DNA of 34,334 nt from positions 1 through 34,334 of the forward strand of contig PKXK01000111.1 of assembly GCA_003132325.1 (NCBI GenBank), given 5' to 3'. This DNA comes from Acidobacteriaceae bacterium (lineage in GTDB: Bacteria; Acidobacteriota; Terriglobia; Terriglobales; Acidobacteriaceae). A program made the translations under genes and the position numbers. A model generated the notes under the pieces. That model made no database searches. It was not told where the DNA came from and was given only the letters and a program-made list of their open reading frames with translations. Shown here piece after piece: positions 24,971 to 34,035 of this stretch (position 1 is its first letter; each line of letters opens with the position of its first letter).

Positions 24971-25938
24971 ATTATTCGCTTCCCGACTCTAAGTTGCGCG
25001 TAGATGAAATGAGGATCACCCCTGTGCGGAACAAGAGCATTGATTTGCTGATTAAACGCAACTTCGCGATCAGTCATAGCTGCATTGCCGATGCAATCCG
25101 GGCTTCCGGCAATGCAGGTCACCAGTATGGAATTCGCCGGCGCAGTTCGCGCCACCGACTTACCGATTGCAGACAGACCCTCGCTTGCTTTGGTCAGGTA
25201 ATAGTACGGTGTGTTGATGTTGTCGGACTTAATCCACTCGATTGCACTTCCAAAGTACTCCGCTTTATCCCGTGACGGAGTGTTCCCAGTTATCACCGTA
25301 CCGATCTCATGAATGGGTACAAGCGGCCAACCCCGAGGGTTCGTCGCAGGGTCACCGAAGAGGTCGAGGAAGAGAGATTGGGTGAGCGTGTCGAGTTGGG
25401 CGAGGGCGGAGCGGCGCTTGGCCCGCAATGACTCCGCCCGGTCCAGCGTCTCCGCAATCCGCTGCTGCTGCGCCAAGGGCGGAACGGGAAGGTGCATTCC
25501 TAAAAGAGAGTCGCGCCCGACCGTGGCTTGATTCACCCACTGGCGGCACATGCCTTGGAATACTCTTCGCTGAAATTGCAGCATCAGCCAACGAGCCAGG
25601 AAACGCCCGTCAAGCCTGTCCGGGCGTGGCCGTAGTCGCAAGAAATGATTGCTGAATACTGCTGGCTCTTCATATCCCGGGAAAAAAGCTGATTTTCCGA
25701 CAAGTTCCGGGCTGTTCGTAGCGTTGAACAGCACATCTCCGGCCTGCAGTAAGTATGTGTCCAGATGTCCAGTCTCTCTCGGAACGCGTCGTTTCTTCGA
25801 GAAATCGAACTCGCCCTCCGTCGTCACATTGTTCATCCGAAATTGAAACACACCGTCCTGCGGGTCGTCGCCACATGCGAAACCTGGTTTCGCATCAATC
25901 AAAACATCTGCCAGTGGCGATGCTCCCCAAACGCTCAT
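24961..25938 (-). pseudogene. hsdS: Type I restriction specificity subunit HsdS, truncated at the C-terminus
   Basis: HsdS directs a type I methylase/restriction complex through two target-recognition domains. The first domain and the central conserved helix are present (ETLDRAESLRAKRRSALAQL, then TQSLFLDLFGDPATNP). The second domain starts at WPLVPIHEIGTVITGNTPSR and runs to FIYAQLRVGKRIIR. The second conserved helical repeat that should close the protein is missing, replaced by about 30 residues read out of frame through the transposase remnant (the track ORF ends at 24874). The ATG overlaps the hsdM stop (ATGA). A protein lacking the distal helix may still dimerise in some half-subunit HsdS variants, but here both target domains are present and the end is random, so loss or alteration of function is likely. 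Confidence 0.85.
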
Positions 25939-27473
25939 CCCAGCATCCCCTCTAGCTCCCTCATCCCCTGCTGAATCTCCACCTCCAGCCGTGCCAAGTC
26001 TGCGAGGATCTCCTTCGGCGGGCGGTGAGCGATCTCCTCGTGAACCACCTCTTTATACCGGTTGAGGCTGAGGTCGTAGCCTTTCGATACCAGATCGGCT
26101 TTGGGCACGCAGAAACTCTGAGCGGTGCGCGGACGCTTGCGCTCGCTGTCATCGCGTTGTTGCCAGCGGGCGAGGATGTCGGGCAGGTTGTTCTTGGCAT
26201 GCTCGTCGGTGGTGAGCGCGGTCTTGGGTGCGACGCCGAGCTTGTCTTCCGGGAGGAGCGCTGTGCGTTTGTCGTCCAGCGACCAGCCGTCCTCCTCCAT
26301 GTCGTAAAACCACACCTGATCGGTACCGCCGGAGTTGGTCTTGGTAAAGAGCAAGATGGCTGTGGAGACGCCGGCGTAGGGTTTGAACACGCCGCCGGGC
26401 AGCGAGATAACAGCGTCGAGCTTCTGCTCCTCCACCAGCATCCGGCGCAGGGACTTGTGCGCGTTACTTGATCCGAATAGAACTCCGTCAGGCACGATTA
26501 CAGCGGCTCGCCCGCCAGGTTTGAGCAGCCGCAGAAATAGCGCCAGGAAAAGTAGCTCGGTCTTCTTCGTCTTGACCACCTGCTGCAGGTCCTTGGCGCA
26601 GCTCTCGTAGTCCAGCGAACCGGCGAACGGAGGATTGGCCAGCACCAGCGTGTACTTTTCTTCTTCCCCGGCATGGTCTTGTGCGAGCGAATCCCGATAG
26701 GTTATGTCCGGGTTTTCCACTCCGTGCAACAGCATGTTCATGCTGCCGATACGCAACATGGTGTTATCGAAGTCAAAGCCGTGGAACAGATTGTTGTGGA
26801 AGTGATCGTGCAGCTTCTTGTTGGTCAGCACCTCCGTGTGATGCTCGCGCAGGGATTCGCCCACGGCCACTAGGAAACCGCACGTTCCACAAGCCGGATC
26901 GCACACAACGTCATTGGGCGTGGGCTGCACCATTTCCACCATGAGCCGGATAATGTGGCGCGGCGTGCGAAACTGGCCGTTCTGCCCGGCGCTGGCAATC
27001 TTGCTCAGCATGTATTCGTATAGATCGCCCTTGGTGTCCCGGTCTTCCATGGGCACCTTGTCAATCATGTCCACGACCTTCGCCAGCAGCGCGGCCGTGG
27101 GAATGGTGAAGCGCGCGCCCTCCATGTGCTTGGCGTAGGTTGACCCGGTGCCGCCCACCGTCCGCAGCCAGGGGAAGACGTGCTCGCTGACTAAGGTGTA
27201 CATTTCCCGCGCTTCCATATTCTTGAAGCGGTTCCAGCGGAAGTCCTGGTAGGACCGTTTCTTGCTGTCCTTACCCTCGGGAAAGAAGCGCTTGGCCATC
27301 GGCTTCTTTTCCCGATTGGCCTTCAGCTCTTCAGCGATTTCCTGCTCGTCCAAGCGCTTAAGAAACAGCAGATAGGTAATCTGCTCAATGACTTCCAACG
27401 GGTTGGAAATACCGCCCGTCCAGAAGGCATTCCAGATTTGATCGATTTGGCTGCGAATTTCGCCGGTAAGCAT
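25935..27473 (-). CDS. hsdM: Type I restriction-modification N6-adenine methyltransferase subunit HsdM
   Basis: This complete 512-residue protein has the usual HsdM length and layout. The N-terminal helical domain starts LTGEIRSQIDQIWNAFWTGG and includes LLFLKRLDEQE. The catalytic domain has VVCDPACGTCGFLVAVGE (SAM-binding motif I, with Cys in place of the usual Gly in DPACGTGG) and VLANPPFAG (motif IV, NPPF), with GRAAVIVPDGVLFGSSNAHK after them. It methylates adenine at the site chosen by HsdS. It is followed by the broken hsdS with a 4-bp overlap. No hsdR nuclease gene is in the window. About 140 bp of non-coding sequence separates it from the DUF1016 gene upstream, and no ribosome site precedes its ATG. 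Confidence 0.93.
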   Translation of the reverse strand: MLTGEIRSQIDQIWNAFWTGGISNPLEVIEQITYLLFLKRLDEQEIAEELKANREKKPMAKRFFPEGKDSKKRSYQDFRWNRFKNMEAREMYTLVSEHVFPWLRTVGGTGSTYAKHMEGARFTIPTAALLAKVVDMIDKVPMEDRDTKGDLYEYMLSKIASAGQNGQFRTPRHIIRLMVEMVQPTPNDVVCDPACGTCGFLVAVGESLREHHTEVLTNKKLHDHFHNNLFHGFDFDNTMLRIGSMNMLLHGVENPDITYRDSLAQDHAGEEEKYTLVLANPPFAGSLDYESCAKDLQQVVKTKKTELLFLALFLRLLKPGGRAAVIVPDGVLFGSSNAHKSLRRMLVEEQKLDAVISLPGGVFKPYAGVSTAILLFTKTNSGGTDQVWFYDMEEDGWSLDDKRTALLPEDKLGVAPKTALTTDEHAKNNLPDILARWQQRDDSERKRPRTAQSFCVPKADLVSKGYDLSLNRYKEVVHEEIAHRPPKEILADLARLEVEIQQGMRELEGMLG

Positions 27474-27614
27474 AAGTCTTTAGGGAGAGACCGATAATGC
27501 TACCTCATCATGGGAGTTACCTGCACTACTGTTTGTATGGAGAGGGTTCACGGCGACGAGCGTGACGCAGTCATTATCAGCATCGGATATGGCAAGGACC
27601 GGCGGTAGTCGATA

Positions 27615-28784
27615 TCAGTCATGGCGCTCTCCTTCGGGGTCAAGATTCGGCGATTCTCGCTGAGCACGTCCGACAGACGCCCGGTTCTCCAGTTCCCTGC
27701 GGGAGCGTTCCAGTTCCTCGGCGATGAGCTTTTCGTCTGGAAGGACAGTCTGATATTCGGCGGCGAGGACCTTGCTCGGGAGATTGTCGAGTGCGTAGTG
27801 AGCCTCTGCGGCTCCTTTTTCGGCGCACAGAATGAGTCCGACTGGCGGGTTCTCTCCCGGCTTCATCCAGTGTTCGCGGGCGTAGTTCAAATAGAGGTGC
27901 ATCTGGCCTGCGTCGGCGTAACTGAACTTCCCAACTTTCAAATCCACGATCATAAGCGCTCGTAAACGGCGGTGGAAGAACACGAGGTCAATACGAAACC
28001 AGGTGTCGTCGATGCGAAGTCTGCGCTGGCGGGCAAGAAAGGCAAAATCATCGCCCAACTCCAAGAGAAAGTCCCTGAGGTGCTGGATGAGCGCGTCTTC
28101 CAAATCTGACTCGGAGTACTCATCTTTGAGGTCGAGGAATTCGAGAACGAACGGGTCCTTGATGGCTTCTTCGGGTGTCACCACATCGCTGGGTGCGGAG
28201 TTCTCTGCTTTCTCCATCATGGCGGCTTTGTTTTGCGAAAGTGCGGTGCGTTCGTAGAATTGACTGCCGATCTGTCTGTCAAGTTGGCGAACCGACCAAC
28301 CCGAACGCAGGGCTTCGGTCTCGTAGAAGCTGCGAGCCTCCGGATTTTTGACGGAAAGCAGCCGGACGTAGGCCGACCAGGGCAAAGGGAAGCGAGATGC
28401 GAGAGCTAGGACTGTTGAGGAGTTCTTCTCTATATCATTGAGATCGCTGGGGCTTGCAGATTCTCCAGACAGCGTCTGGAGAATCTTTGGATCGGGCCAC
28501 GCACGGTAAAATGCACGCATTTGCCAAAGATTTGCTCGACCAAAACCACGGCCAAATTGGCGCGTCAAATCCCCAGACAATTGCTCGATTAGCTGTTCGC
28601 CATAGTCAGCACGGTGCTCCCCGCCTTGTTCAAGCTTTACGATCCGTCGCCCAATATCCCAATAGACGGCAGTCATGATGGAATTCACATTCCGGGCCGC
28701 GGCTGAGCGGGCTGTTTTGAGCAGTGCGACGATTTCAGCGCGGATGTTGTTGTAGTTTTCTGGAATGATTGTCATCTTTGTCAT
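27615..28784 (-). CDS. DUF1016/YhcG-family PD-(D/E)XK nuclease-like protein
   Basis: The 389-residue protein begins after AAGGAG with a 5-base spacer. The N-terminal domain, NSIMTAVYWDIGRRIVKLEQ and YGEQLIEQLSGDLTRQFGRG, is the DUF1016 helical region. The C-terminal domain has FLLELGDDFAFLARQRRLRI, then WFRIDLVFFHRRLRALMIVD followed by LKVGKF. The D (in IDLVFF) and the DLK form the PD-(D/E)XK core. YhcG-type proteins are often found beside restriction systems and on mobile elements, and their biological role is poorly defined. Here it is between the relaxase gene (32 bp) and hsdM on the same strand. It could replace the missing HsdR as a nuclease or act in element maintenance; that is speculation. 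No key residue appears to be missing. Confidence 0.85.
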   Translation of the reverse strand: MTKMTIIPENYNNIRAEIVALLKTARSAAARNVNSIMTAVYWDIGRRIVKLEQGGEHRADYGEQLIEQLSGDLTRQFGRGFGRANLWQMRAFYRAWPDPKILQTLSGESASPSDLNDIEKNSSTVLALASRFPLPWSAYVRLLSVKNPEARSFYETEALRSGWSVRQLDRQIGSQFYERTALSQNKAAMMEKAENSAPSDVVTPEEAIKDPFVLEFLDLKDEYSESDLEDALIQHLRDFLLELGDDFAFLARQRRLRIDDTWFRIDLVFFHRRLRALMIVDLKVGKFSYADAGQMHLYLNYAREHWMKPGENPPVGLILCAEKGAAEAHYALDNLPSKVLAAEYQTVLPDEKLIAEELERSRRELENRASVGRAQRESPNLDPEGERHD

Positions 28785-28816
28785 TGCGACTCCTTCATCA
28801 TAAATTGCTGCCCCTG

Positions 28817-31537
28817 TTAGATCGCTATCCCTAGTCCTTGCGCGACGGATGGGGTTGGGTTGAGTTCCAAGGCGGAGGTCTTCGAGACATCGGCTCCCAA
28901 TTGGGGGGCAAGTTTTGCCATGTCGTCGGTGAAGAGCGTGGCCTCGTGGCTGGCGCGAGAGATGGAGACGTAGCCGAAGCGGGAGTTGAGCAGGTCCGGG
29001 TGGACGCCGGTGTCGGCGTGGACGAGGACGCGTTCAGCGGTGAGTCCCTGGGCGCTATGGCTGGTGACGGCGTAGCCGTGGTCGAAATGACGATGCTCGC
29101 TTGGGTCGAACTCGATTTGGCGATTGTTGGCGAGGTGGGCGGAGAGACGGCCATTGGGATGGACGGTCTCGATGGTGGCGAGCTCGCGATTGGCAACCCC
29201 GAGCGATTTGTCGGGCGCGGTGAACTGAATGCGGTCGCCCACGGAGAACTGGCGTTCGATCTCTTGGTAGACGCTAACGCCGGTTAGTCGGCGGGGATCG
29301 TAGGTGGCGATTTCTCCGTTCGCTTTCTCGACCGTGAGCTGGTTGGCGGCTGGGTTGATCGCTGCGACCGACGCGTAACTGCCTGCTTCGATTCCGATGG
29401 GTTTGCTGCCGCGCGTGTAGCGGACAACGTCGTCGATCTCGTAGTGGCTGGCCCAGGAGCGTTCGGCCCCGGTCATGTCCTGACGCGGAACCAGAACGCG
29501 GAACGTATGATCTTCCGTGGCGAGGGCGCCGGTGGCTTTCAACTCCTGGCGAACGGCGGCGTTGAGTTCGCGGCGGGAAGCATTGTCGGGAGAGACAATG
29601 AGAGTGTTCTCGGGCGCTTTGACGTAGCTCTTGGCGATGGCTCGGACGCGCTCTTCTTTGTCGGGAATTTCCTGTACTCGGCCCTTCTGTCCGAGTGCGT
29701 CGAGCGCAGCGGAGATTTGGCCCGTGGCCAGCAATTCGACGGTGGCTTTCAGGGCAGGGTCTCTTTGGCGGACGATCTCATCGAGCTTGGCAGTGCGCAT
29801 TCCGGCCTCCTGCAGCTGCTCGAAGGGGCGGCCCGCTTCGACGCCCTGATGCTGGCGGATGTCGCCGATCAAAAGCACGCGGTCATGGGGACCAAGCCGC
29901 GCAAGGAACTCGCGCATCTGGTTCGTGCTCGCGAGACTTGATTCGTCAATGAAAAAGAGTCGTTTCTGTCCTGGGTTGCGCTCCGCGTTTTGTCCGCGGG
30001 CTAGGAAACCTTGCAAGGTTCCAGCCTGGACACCCGCCTGCTCCAGTTGTTTCGCGGCGCGAGAGGTCGGGGCGAAGCCCTCGACCTGATAGCCCTGCGA
30101 TTCCGCGGCGCTGCGGATGACGGTAAGCGTGGTGGTCTTGCCCGCGCCGGCGAAACCTTGGATTCCGTGGATGCGGTCGGGCGAACTAAGCACATCTTCA
30201 ACGACACTCTTCTGTGCGTGGTTGAGATGCTGGTGCTGGTCGGCAAAGGCGATGGCTTGCGAACGCGAAAGCGCCGGCTCGACTTGGTTTTGTCCCTCGC
30301 GCATACGGCGGAGCGTTTCGTGCTCCGCTGCGATGGTTTTGGCGGTGGTGAACTGACGGCCTGGGACGCCCTGCCTACGGTCGACGATCTGAAATTCCCC
30401 GGACGCCAAGCGGGCGTCAAGATGGGCGCGGACCTGGTCATGGGTGATCTCGCCCATGCCGCGCCGCAGCCCGTCGCGGATCAGGGCGCGTTCGTCTACA
30501 ACCGCCTCGCGCTCGAAGTTTTTGTCGCGGGAAAAGGTGAGAGATTCGCGGACACGGTCTACCGAGTTCACCGGCCTTTCTTGATGCTGGAACCTTTCAT
30601 GGGCTGCTCGGACAACGGCCTCGGCCTGGTGTCCAAAGTCTGCCGCGAGCTTTCGGTGCGCGGCCATCACGTCGGCTGGCGAATGGATTTCTTTACGGTC
30701 GCGGGTCGAGTGTGCGGCGATTTCGGCGGCCTCTTTCCCAGAGCGGCCTGTGCGTTCGAGGTAATCACGAATCTGTTGGCTGCGGGGGCTGGATGCGTCG
30801 AGGTATTCCTGTGTGTATCCCTTGATCTCCGGGGCACCGCTCCGCCCGGTCGTAATTTCGTAACCGAGTTGGCGTAATTTGTATGTCAACTCGGACTGGT
30901 AGACAGCCGTAGCGAACTGCTGCGAGGCGAACAGACTGTGCGGCTGAATGGCACGCGGCTGGCCGTTGTCGCGCTCGGTGACGTTGAAAACGACCGCGTG
31001 GGTGTGTAGTTGCGGCGCGACATAGCCGTCGACCGGGCGAGCCGTATCGTGCTCGAACTTGGCGGCGATAAACTTGCCCGTGGTTTCGGGCGGATGGTTG
31101 CCGCCGATGCGGGCTTGTGTGTAGTGTTCGAGCTGGTCGAGGGCCACGCGGACGCTCTCACGATGCGCTTCGCGTACACGCGCATCGCCGCCGACAAGCG
31201 CGGTGAGCGAAACAGATTTGGGCGCGGAAAAGGTCGCATCCCACCCGGCACGATGCTCCATCGTCGTGACGGTTTTGCCGTCGGTATCCTGATATTTATA
31301 CGACGCTCGTTGCCGAACAAACTGCTCGCCTGTGTGTGGGTGCTGGCCCTGGCTGAGTTTCGCGAAGTCTTCGGCGGAGACGGCCCCGACAAGTCCGAAC
31401 TGCGTGGCCAATCGGCCTTGCCACTCGCCTGCGATGACGCCGCGTTGCGACCAATAGTTTTGCTCCTTGGCAGTGAATTCCTTCTGGTGGTAGGTCTGTG
31501 CCTGGCCGGCGGACAGCGGTTTTGAGATCGTCAGCAT
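28817..31537 (-). CDS. MobF-family conjugative relaxase (TrwC/TraI-like) with helicase domain
   Basis: The 906-residue protein starts after GGAG and has both halves of a MobF relaxase. The N-terminal transesterase has the candidate catalytic Tyr in EQNYWSQRGVIAGEW (about residue 28), the segment SAPKSVSLTALVGGD, and the metal-binding three-His motif in FEHDTARPVDG and QLHTHAVVFNVT (His163, 178, 180). The C-terminal RecD-like helicase has QGFAGAGKTTTL (Walker A), LFFIDESSLAST (Walker B) and GYAVTSHSAQGLTAERVLVH (motif VI). It nicks oriT, attaches to the 5' end and unwinds DNA for transfer. It is shorter than F TraI but close to TrwC (about 966). It follows the coupling protein by 6 bp in one operon. 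Confidence 0.93.
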   Translation of the reverse strand: MLTISKPLSAGQAQTYHQKEFTAKEQNYWSQRGVIAGEWQGRLATQFGLVGAVSAEDFAKLSQGQHPHTGEQFVRQRASYKYQDTDGKTVTTMEHRAGWDATFSAPKSVSLTALVGGDARVREAHRESVRVALDQLEHYTQARIGGNHPPETTGKFIAAKFEHDTARPVDGYVAPQLHTHAVVFNVTERDNGQPRAIQPHSLFASQQFATAVYQSELTYKLRQLGYEITTGRSGAPEIKGYTQEYLDASSPRSQQIRDYLERTGRSGKEAAEIAAHSTRDRKEIHSPADVMAAHRKLAADFGHQAEAVVRAAHERFQHQERPVNSVDRVRESLTFSRDKNFEREAVVDERALIRDGLRRGMGEITHDQVRAHLDARLASGEFQIVDRRQGVPGRQFTTAKTIAAEHETLRRMREGQNQVEPALSRSQAIAFADQHQHLNHAQKSVVEDVLSSPDRIHGIQGFAGAGKTTTLTVIRSAAESQGYQVEGFAPTSRAAKQLEQAGVQAGTLQGFLARGQNAERNPGQKRLFFIDESSLASTNQMREFLARLGPHDRVLLIGDIRQHQGVEAGRPFEQLQEAGMRTAKLDEIVRQRDPALKATVELLATGQISAALDALGQKGRVQEIPDKEERVRAIAKSYVKAPENTLIVSPDNASRRELNAAVRQELKATGALATEDHTFRVLVPRQDMTGAERSWASHYEIDDVVRYTRGSKPIGIEAGSYASVAAINPAANQLTVEKANGEIATYDPRRLTGVSVYQEIERQFSVGDRIQFTAPDKSLGVANRELATIETVHPNGRLSAHLANNRQIEFDPSEHRHFDHGYAVTSHSAQGLTAERVLVHADTGVHPDLLNSRFGYVSISRASHEATLFTDDMAKLAPQLGADVSKTSALELNPTPSVAQGLGIAI

Positions 31538-31543
31538 GACTGT

Positions 31544-33457
31544 CTACTCCACTTGGTGCTCGTGTGGCTGAACGGCATATTCGGGAGTCAGAAGATTGCC
31601 TTGGATCTCTTCCGGTTCTACTGGAAGCGGCGTGCTTGGCACGATCAGGTCGTCCATTTTCCGCTCGGCAAAACCGGGACCCTTTTCTTCGAGCGCGACG
31701 AACGGAAACGAGAATCGCGCGACATGGTTGCCGTACTTGAGAAAGCCGCGCAGGTCGTCGAGGCCGGAAACCTCGGAAGGTAGAACGAGCGGCTCGGTTT
31801 GCCGGTCGAGCGCAAAGTTGCGTCCGGTGCGGGAACCGTCGTAGTGGGTTTCGCGCAGCCGCTCGATCTCGATTTCGCCGATGGCCTCACTGACCCATTT
31901 CGCCGCCCGCGGCTCGGTGGTGCGGAGGAAAATCTTCGTTGCCGGCTGCGACAGCATGGCTTCGGAGTCTTCGCCGTAACGGGCTTCCATCTGACTTCGT
32001 CCCTGAAAGCCAAGGATCACCGGGTTCTGCGATTTGCGGTTCTCTGTGATCGCGGTATGAAGCTGCGGTAATCGCTGCAGGCTGGCTAACTCGTCGATGA
32101 CGAACCAAACAGGTTTTTGGTCGGGCATGGGTTCGTTCAAGAGGCGCAGAACGAGAGTGTCGATCCACAGACTGATGAGCGGGCGAAGTGCTTCGCGCAT
32201 GGTTGGGCGGGAGGTGATGAAGATCCAACCGCGGCGCGTCTCGGCCCACTTCGTCGCTGTCCATATCGAGGTTGTTTCGTCTTCCTTGGGCAGAAGCCGG
32301 AAGCTGTCCGCGCTCATATTGAGAGAGCCGAGAACGCCAGTCCGCTGCTGCGGGGCCTTCGGGTCGATCAGCATCCAATACTCGGTTCCCTTGACGCGAC
32401 GGTCGATCTCGGCGGGATCGGACATCCACTGGACGAGTTCAACGGGTGTCGGCAGATAGGTAAGCAGATGCGCGAAGATTTTCTGCGGAGCTTCGACGAA
32501 GAAGCGATTGGTCACGCCTTCGGGCTGATACAGCGACACGGCCAGGGCCTTCGCCTCGGCCTTGCGCCGGAGTTCCTTCGACGGGTTCCAGTACGGCATC
32601 CGGGCGTCGAGCGGATTGAGCACGATGTCGCCGCGATGCGCATCGTAAAACTGTTTCACAAACTCGCAGGCGGGATCGTAGACGATGGCGCTGTCGCCGC
32701 GAGCGTCTACCTGATAAAGCATCTGGCGGATGATGCTCGACTTGCCCGAGCCGGTGTCGCCGACAATGAGAAAGTGCTTGTTCTCGGCGTCGCGTGGAAT
32801 CCGCAACGGGCGCTTGGAATCGTTGGTCGCGATGCCTATGCCAGTGCCGGCAACGGCCTTCGTGAACTGGCGTGGACTGACAAGAATCGGCCCTTTTAAC
32901 CGCCTTCCATACCGCAGTTCCTTACGCCGCTGGATGTCCTTGCGGATCGAAAACGGAAGCTGCAATACGAACGCCGCGAGACCAAGAATCAGTTGTGTGT
33001 TGAAGAGCCGTTCGAGAGGAACGTCGGTATAAATCCAGTGCTCAATCCAAGCGTGAAAAGTCTTGTTCAAGTAAGCGCGCGGCTGTTCGCGGAACAGTAC
33101 GCGGAAGCCCTGCTGCCTCGCCTGCGCGGAAAGTGCAAGCGGCAATGGCGCGTCCGTGGGTTGCGCGGTCTGCCCTGACTCCACGTCGGCTGCAAGAGCG
33201 GGTCGCGCCCGCGACTTGCCGTCGGAAAGATAGAGGAGCTGATAGGTGCTGGCATGATGCGTGAGACTCGGCATCTCGCTGCGGAGATAGTACGGGAGGT
33301 AGTAGCGTTCGAGCGATGAAAGGCCGTACTGGAAGTGGACGTAGACAAAGAGCCCGGTCGCCGTGAGCGAGAGGAAGAACGCGCTGAGTGTGTAGAGATA
33401 GGTGCGTGGCGGCCAGATCAGCGACTCTTTGCGGCCCCATCGTTGGACTGTTGGCAT
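31544..33457 (-). CDS. Type IV coupling protein (TrwB/TraD-like ATPase)
   Basis: The 637-residue protein has two N-terminal membrane segments: YLYTLSAFFLSLTATGLFVY (about 20-40) and NTQLILGLAAFVLQLPF (about 153-169). The cytosolic ATPase follows, with FLIVGDTGSGKSSIIRQML (Walker A, 230-248) and KPVWFVIDELASLQRLPQLH (Walker B). ENRKSQNPVILGFQGRSQME is the conserved block after it. Coupling proteins bring the relaxase-DNA complex to the secretion channel. No VirB/Trb channel genes are in the window, so the element could be mobilisable only, or the channel lies beyond the right edge. The ATG has GGGAG 8 bases upstream. It is 2 bp from the accessory gene and 6 bp from the relaxase gene. Confidence 0.93.
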   Translation of the reverse strand: MPTVQRWGRKESLIWPPRTYLYTLSAFFLSLTATGLFVYVHFQYGLSSLERYYLPYYLRSEMPSLTHHASTYQLLYLSDGKSRARPALAADVESGQTAQPTDAPLPLALSAQARQQGFRVLFREQPRAYLNKTFHAWIEHWIYTDVPLERLFNTQLILGLAAFVLQLPFSIRKDIQRRKELRYGRRLKGPILVSPRQFTKAVAGTGIGIATNDSKRPLRIPRDAENKHFLIVGDTGSGKSSIIRQMLYQVDARGDSAIVYDPACEFVKQFYDAHRGDIVLNPLDARMPYWNPSKELRRKAEAKALAVSLYQPEGVTNRFFVEAPQKIFAHLLTYLPTPVELVQWMSDPAEIDRRVKGTEYWMLIDPKAPQQRTGVLGSLNMSADSFRLLPKEDETTSIWTATKWAETRRGWIFITSRPTMREALRPLISLWIDTLVLRLLNEPMPDQKPVWFVIDELASLQRLPQLHTAITENRKSQNPVILGFQGRSQMEARYGEDSEAMLSQPATKIFLRTTEPRAAKWVSEAIGEIEIERLRETHYDGSRTGRNFALDRQTEPLVLPSEVSGLDDLRGFLKYGNHVARFSFPFVALEEKGPGFAERKMDDLIVPSTPLPVEPEEIQGNLLTPEYAVQPHEHQVE

Positions 33458-33459
33458 GA

Positions 33460-33849
33460 CTACTTCTCCCTGTTCTGGCTGCGCTTGGCGAGGAGTTCCT
33501 GCGCCTTCGCGGCCTTGGTGGTTTGGACTTGTCGAAACAGAATGGCGAGCTGTTCGGGGACGATCTTGTCGCCGCGCAGCAGCGGTTCAAGCGTGTTCAT
33601 CAGTAGCATTTGAATGCCGACGAGTTCGGTGAAGATGTGCATCTCCATCGAAGTGTGATTGCCGATAACAACACCGCGCAGCAACAGGTCGCGTGCCCAT
33701 TCGCTCGGTGTTTTGCCGGCGCGCGACGCGGCCTCTTCGATTGCCTTTGCCTCCTGCGCCGTGAGCTTGGTGCTCAGGTTGCAAGCGCGGCGGTCACGCC
33801 CTCGCAGCTTCTCCGAATGCTGTTCTTCGATCATCACAACCTCAGCCAT
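33460..33849 (-). CDS. Relaxosome accessory / MobC-like DNA-binding protein
   Basis: This 129-residue protein is first in the relaxase-coupling-protein operon. Residues about 24-55 (LSTKLTAQEAKAIEEAASRA and GKTPSEWARDLLLRG) have the strand-helix-helix pattern of MobC/ribbon-helix-helix mobilisation proteins. A helical C-terminus follows (FTELVGIQMLLMNTLEPLLR, then a Lys/Gln-rich tail). Such proteins bind oriT and help the relaxase nick, and many repress their own operon. The ATG has GAGG 6 bases upstream. Two identical palindromes lie 28-92 bp upstream and are its most likely binding sites. No membrane segment is present. The exact family is not recognised. Confidence 0.75.
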   Translation of the reverse strand: MAEVVMIEEQHSEKLRGRDRRACNLSTKLTAQEAKAIEEAASRAGKTPSEWARDLLLRGVVIGNHTSMEMHIFTELVGIQMLLMNTLEPLLRGDKIVPEQLAILFRQVQTTKAAKAQELLAKRSQNREK

Positions 33850-33876
33850 ACGGAACCTCTAGTGGTCCTTAATACT

Positions 33877-33941
33877 GGTATCTGTCCAGATACCACCTTG
33901 TTTCAAGATCGTTTGTTTTCTTCGGTATCTGCCCAGATACC
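33877..33941. promoter_or_regulatory. Two copies of GGTATCTG-NN-CAGATACC, operator or oriT repeats
   Basis: Perfect 8-bp-arm palindromes occur at 33877-33894 (centre TC) and 33924-33941 (centre CC), with centres 47 bp apart. A third partial copy (GTATCT) is at 33945-33950. They lie directly upstream of the mobilisation operon. Identical paired palindromes are typical of sites for a dimeric autoregulator or relaxosome protein, probably the product of 33460-33849 or of the RHH gene at the right edge. The remaining bases to 34035 hold no gene. Confidence 0.65.
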
Positions 33942-33989
33942 AAAGTATCTAGGCAGTTCCCTGTCAGGGGTGGAGTGTCCAAATTCTTC

Positions 33990-34004
33990 CGGTGCGAAGC
34001 ACCG
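33990..34004. other. Small hairpin CGGTGC-GAA-GCACCG
   Basis: A perfect 6-bp stem with a GAA triloop lies between the palindromes and the partial RHH gene. Short GC-rich hairpins near the accessory gene are found beside nick sites in many oriT regions, so this is a candidate part of oriT. It is also positioned 3' of the RHH gene on the minus strand, where it could help terminate transcription. No nick-site consensus was recognised. Confidence 0.35.
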
Positions 34005-34035
34005 TTCTTGCTCCGGCACGAAATTGAATGCAGGA

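Noticed and set aside
30011-30877. Plus-strand ORF of 288 residues
   Set aside because: Antisense shadow of the relaxase gene, which has clear motifs on the other strand.
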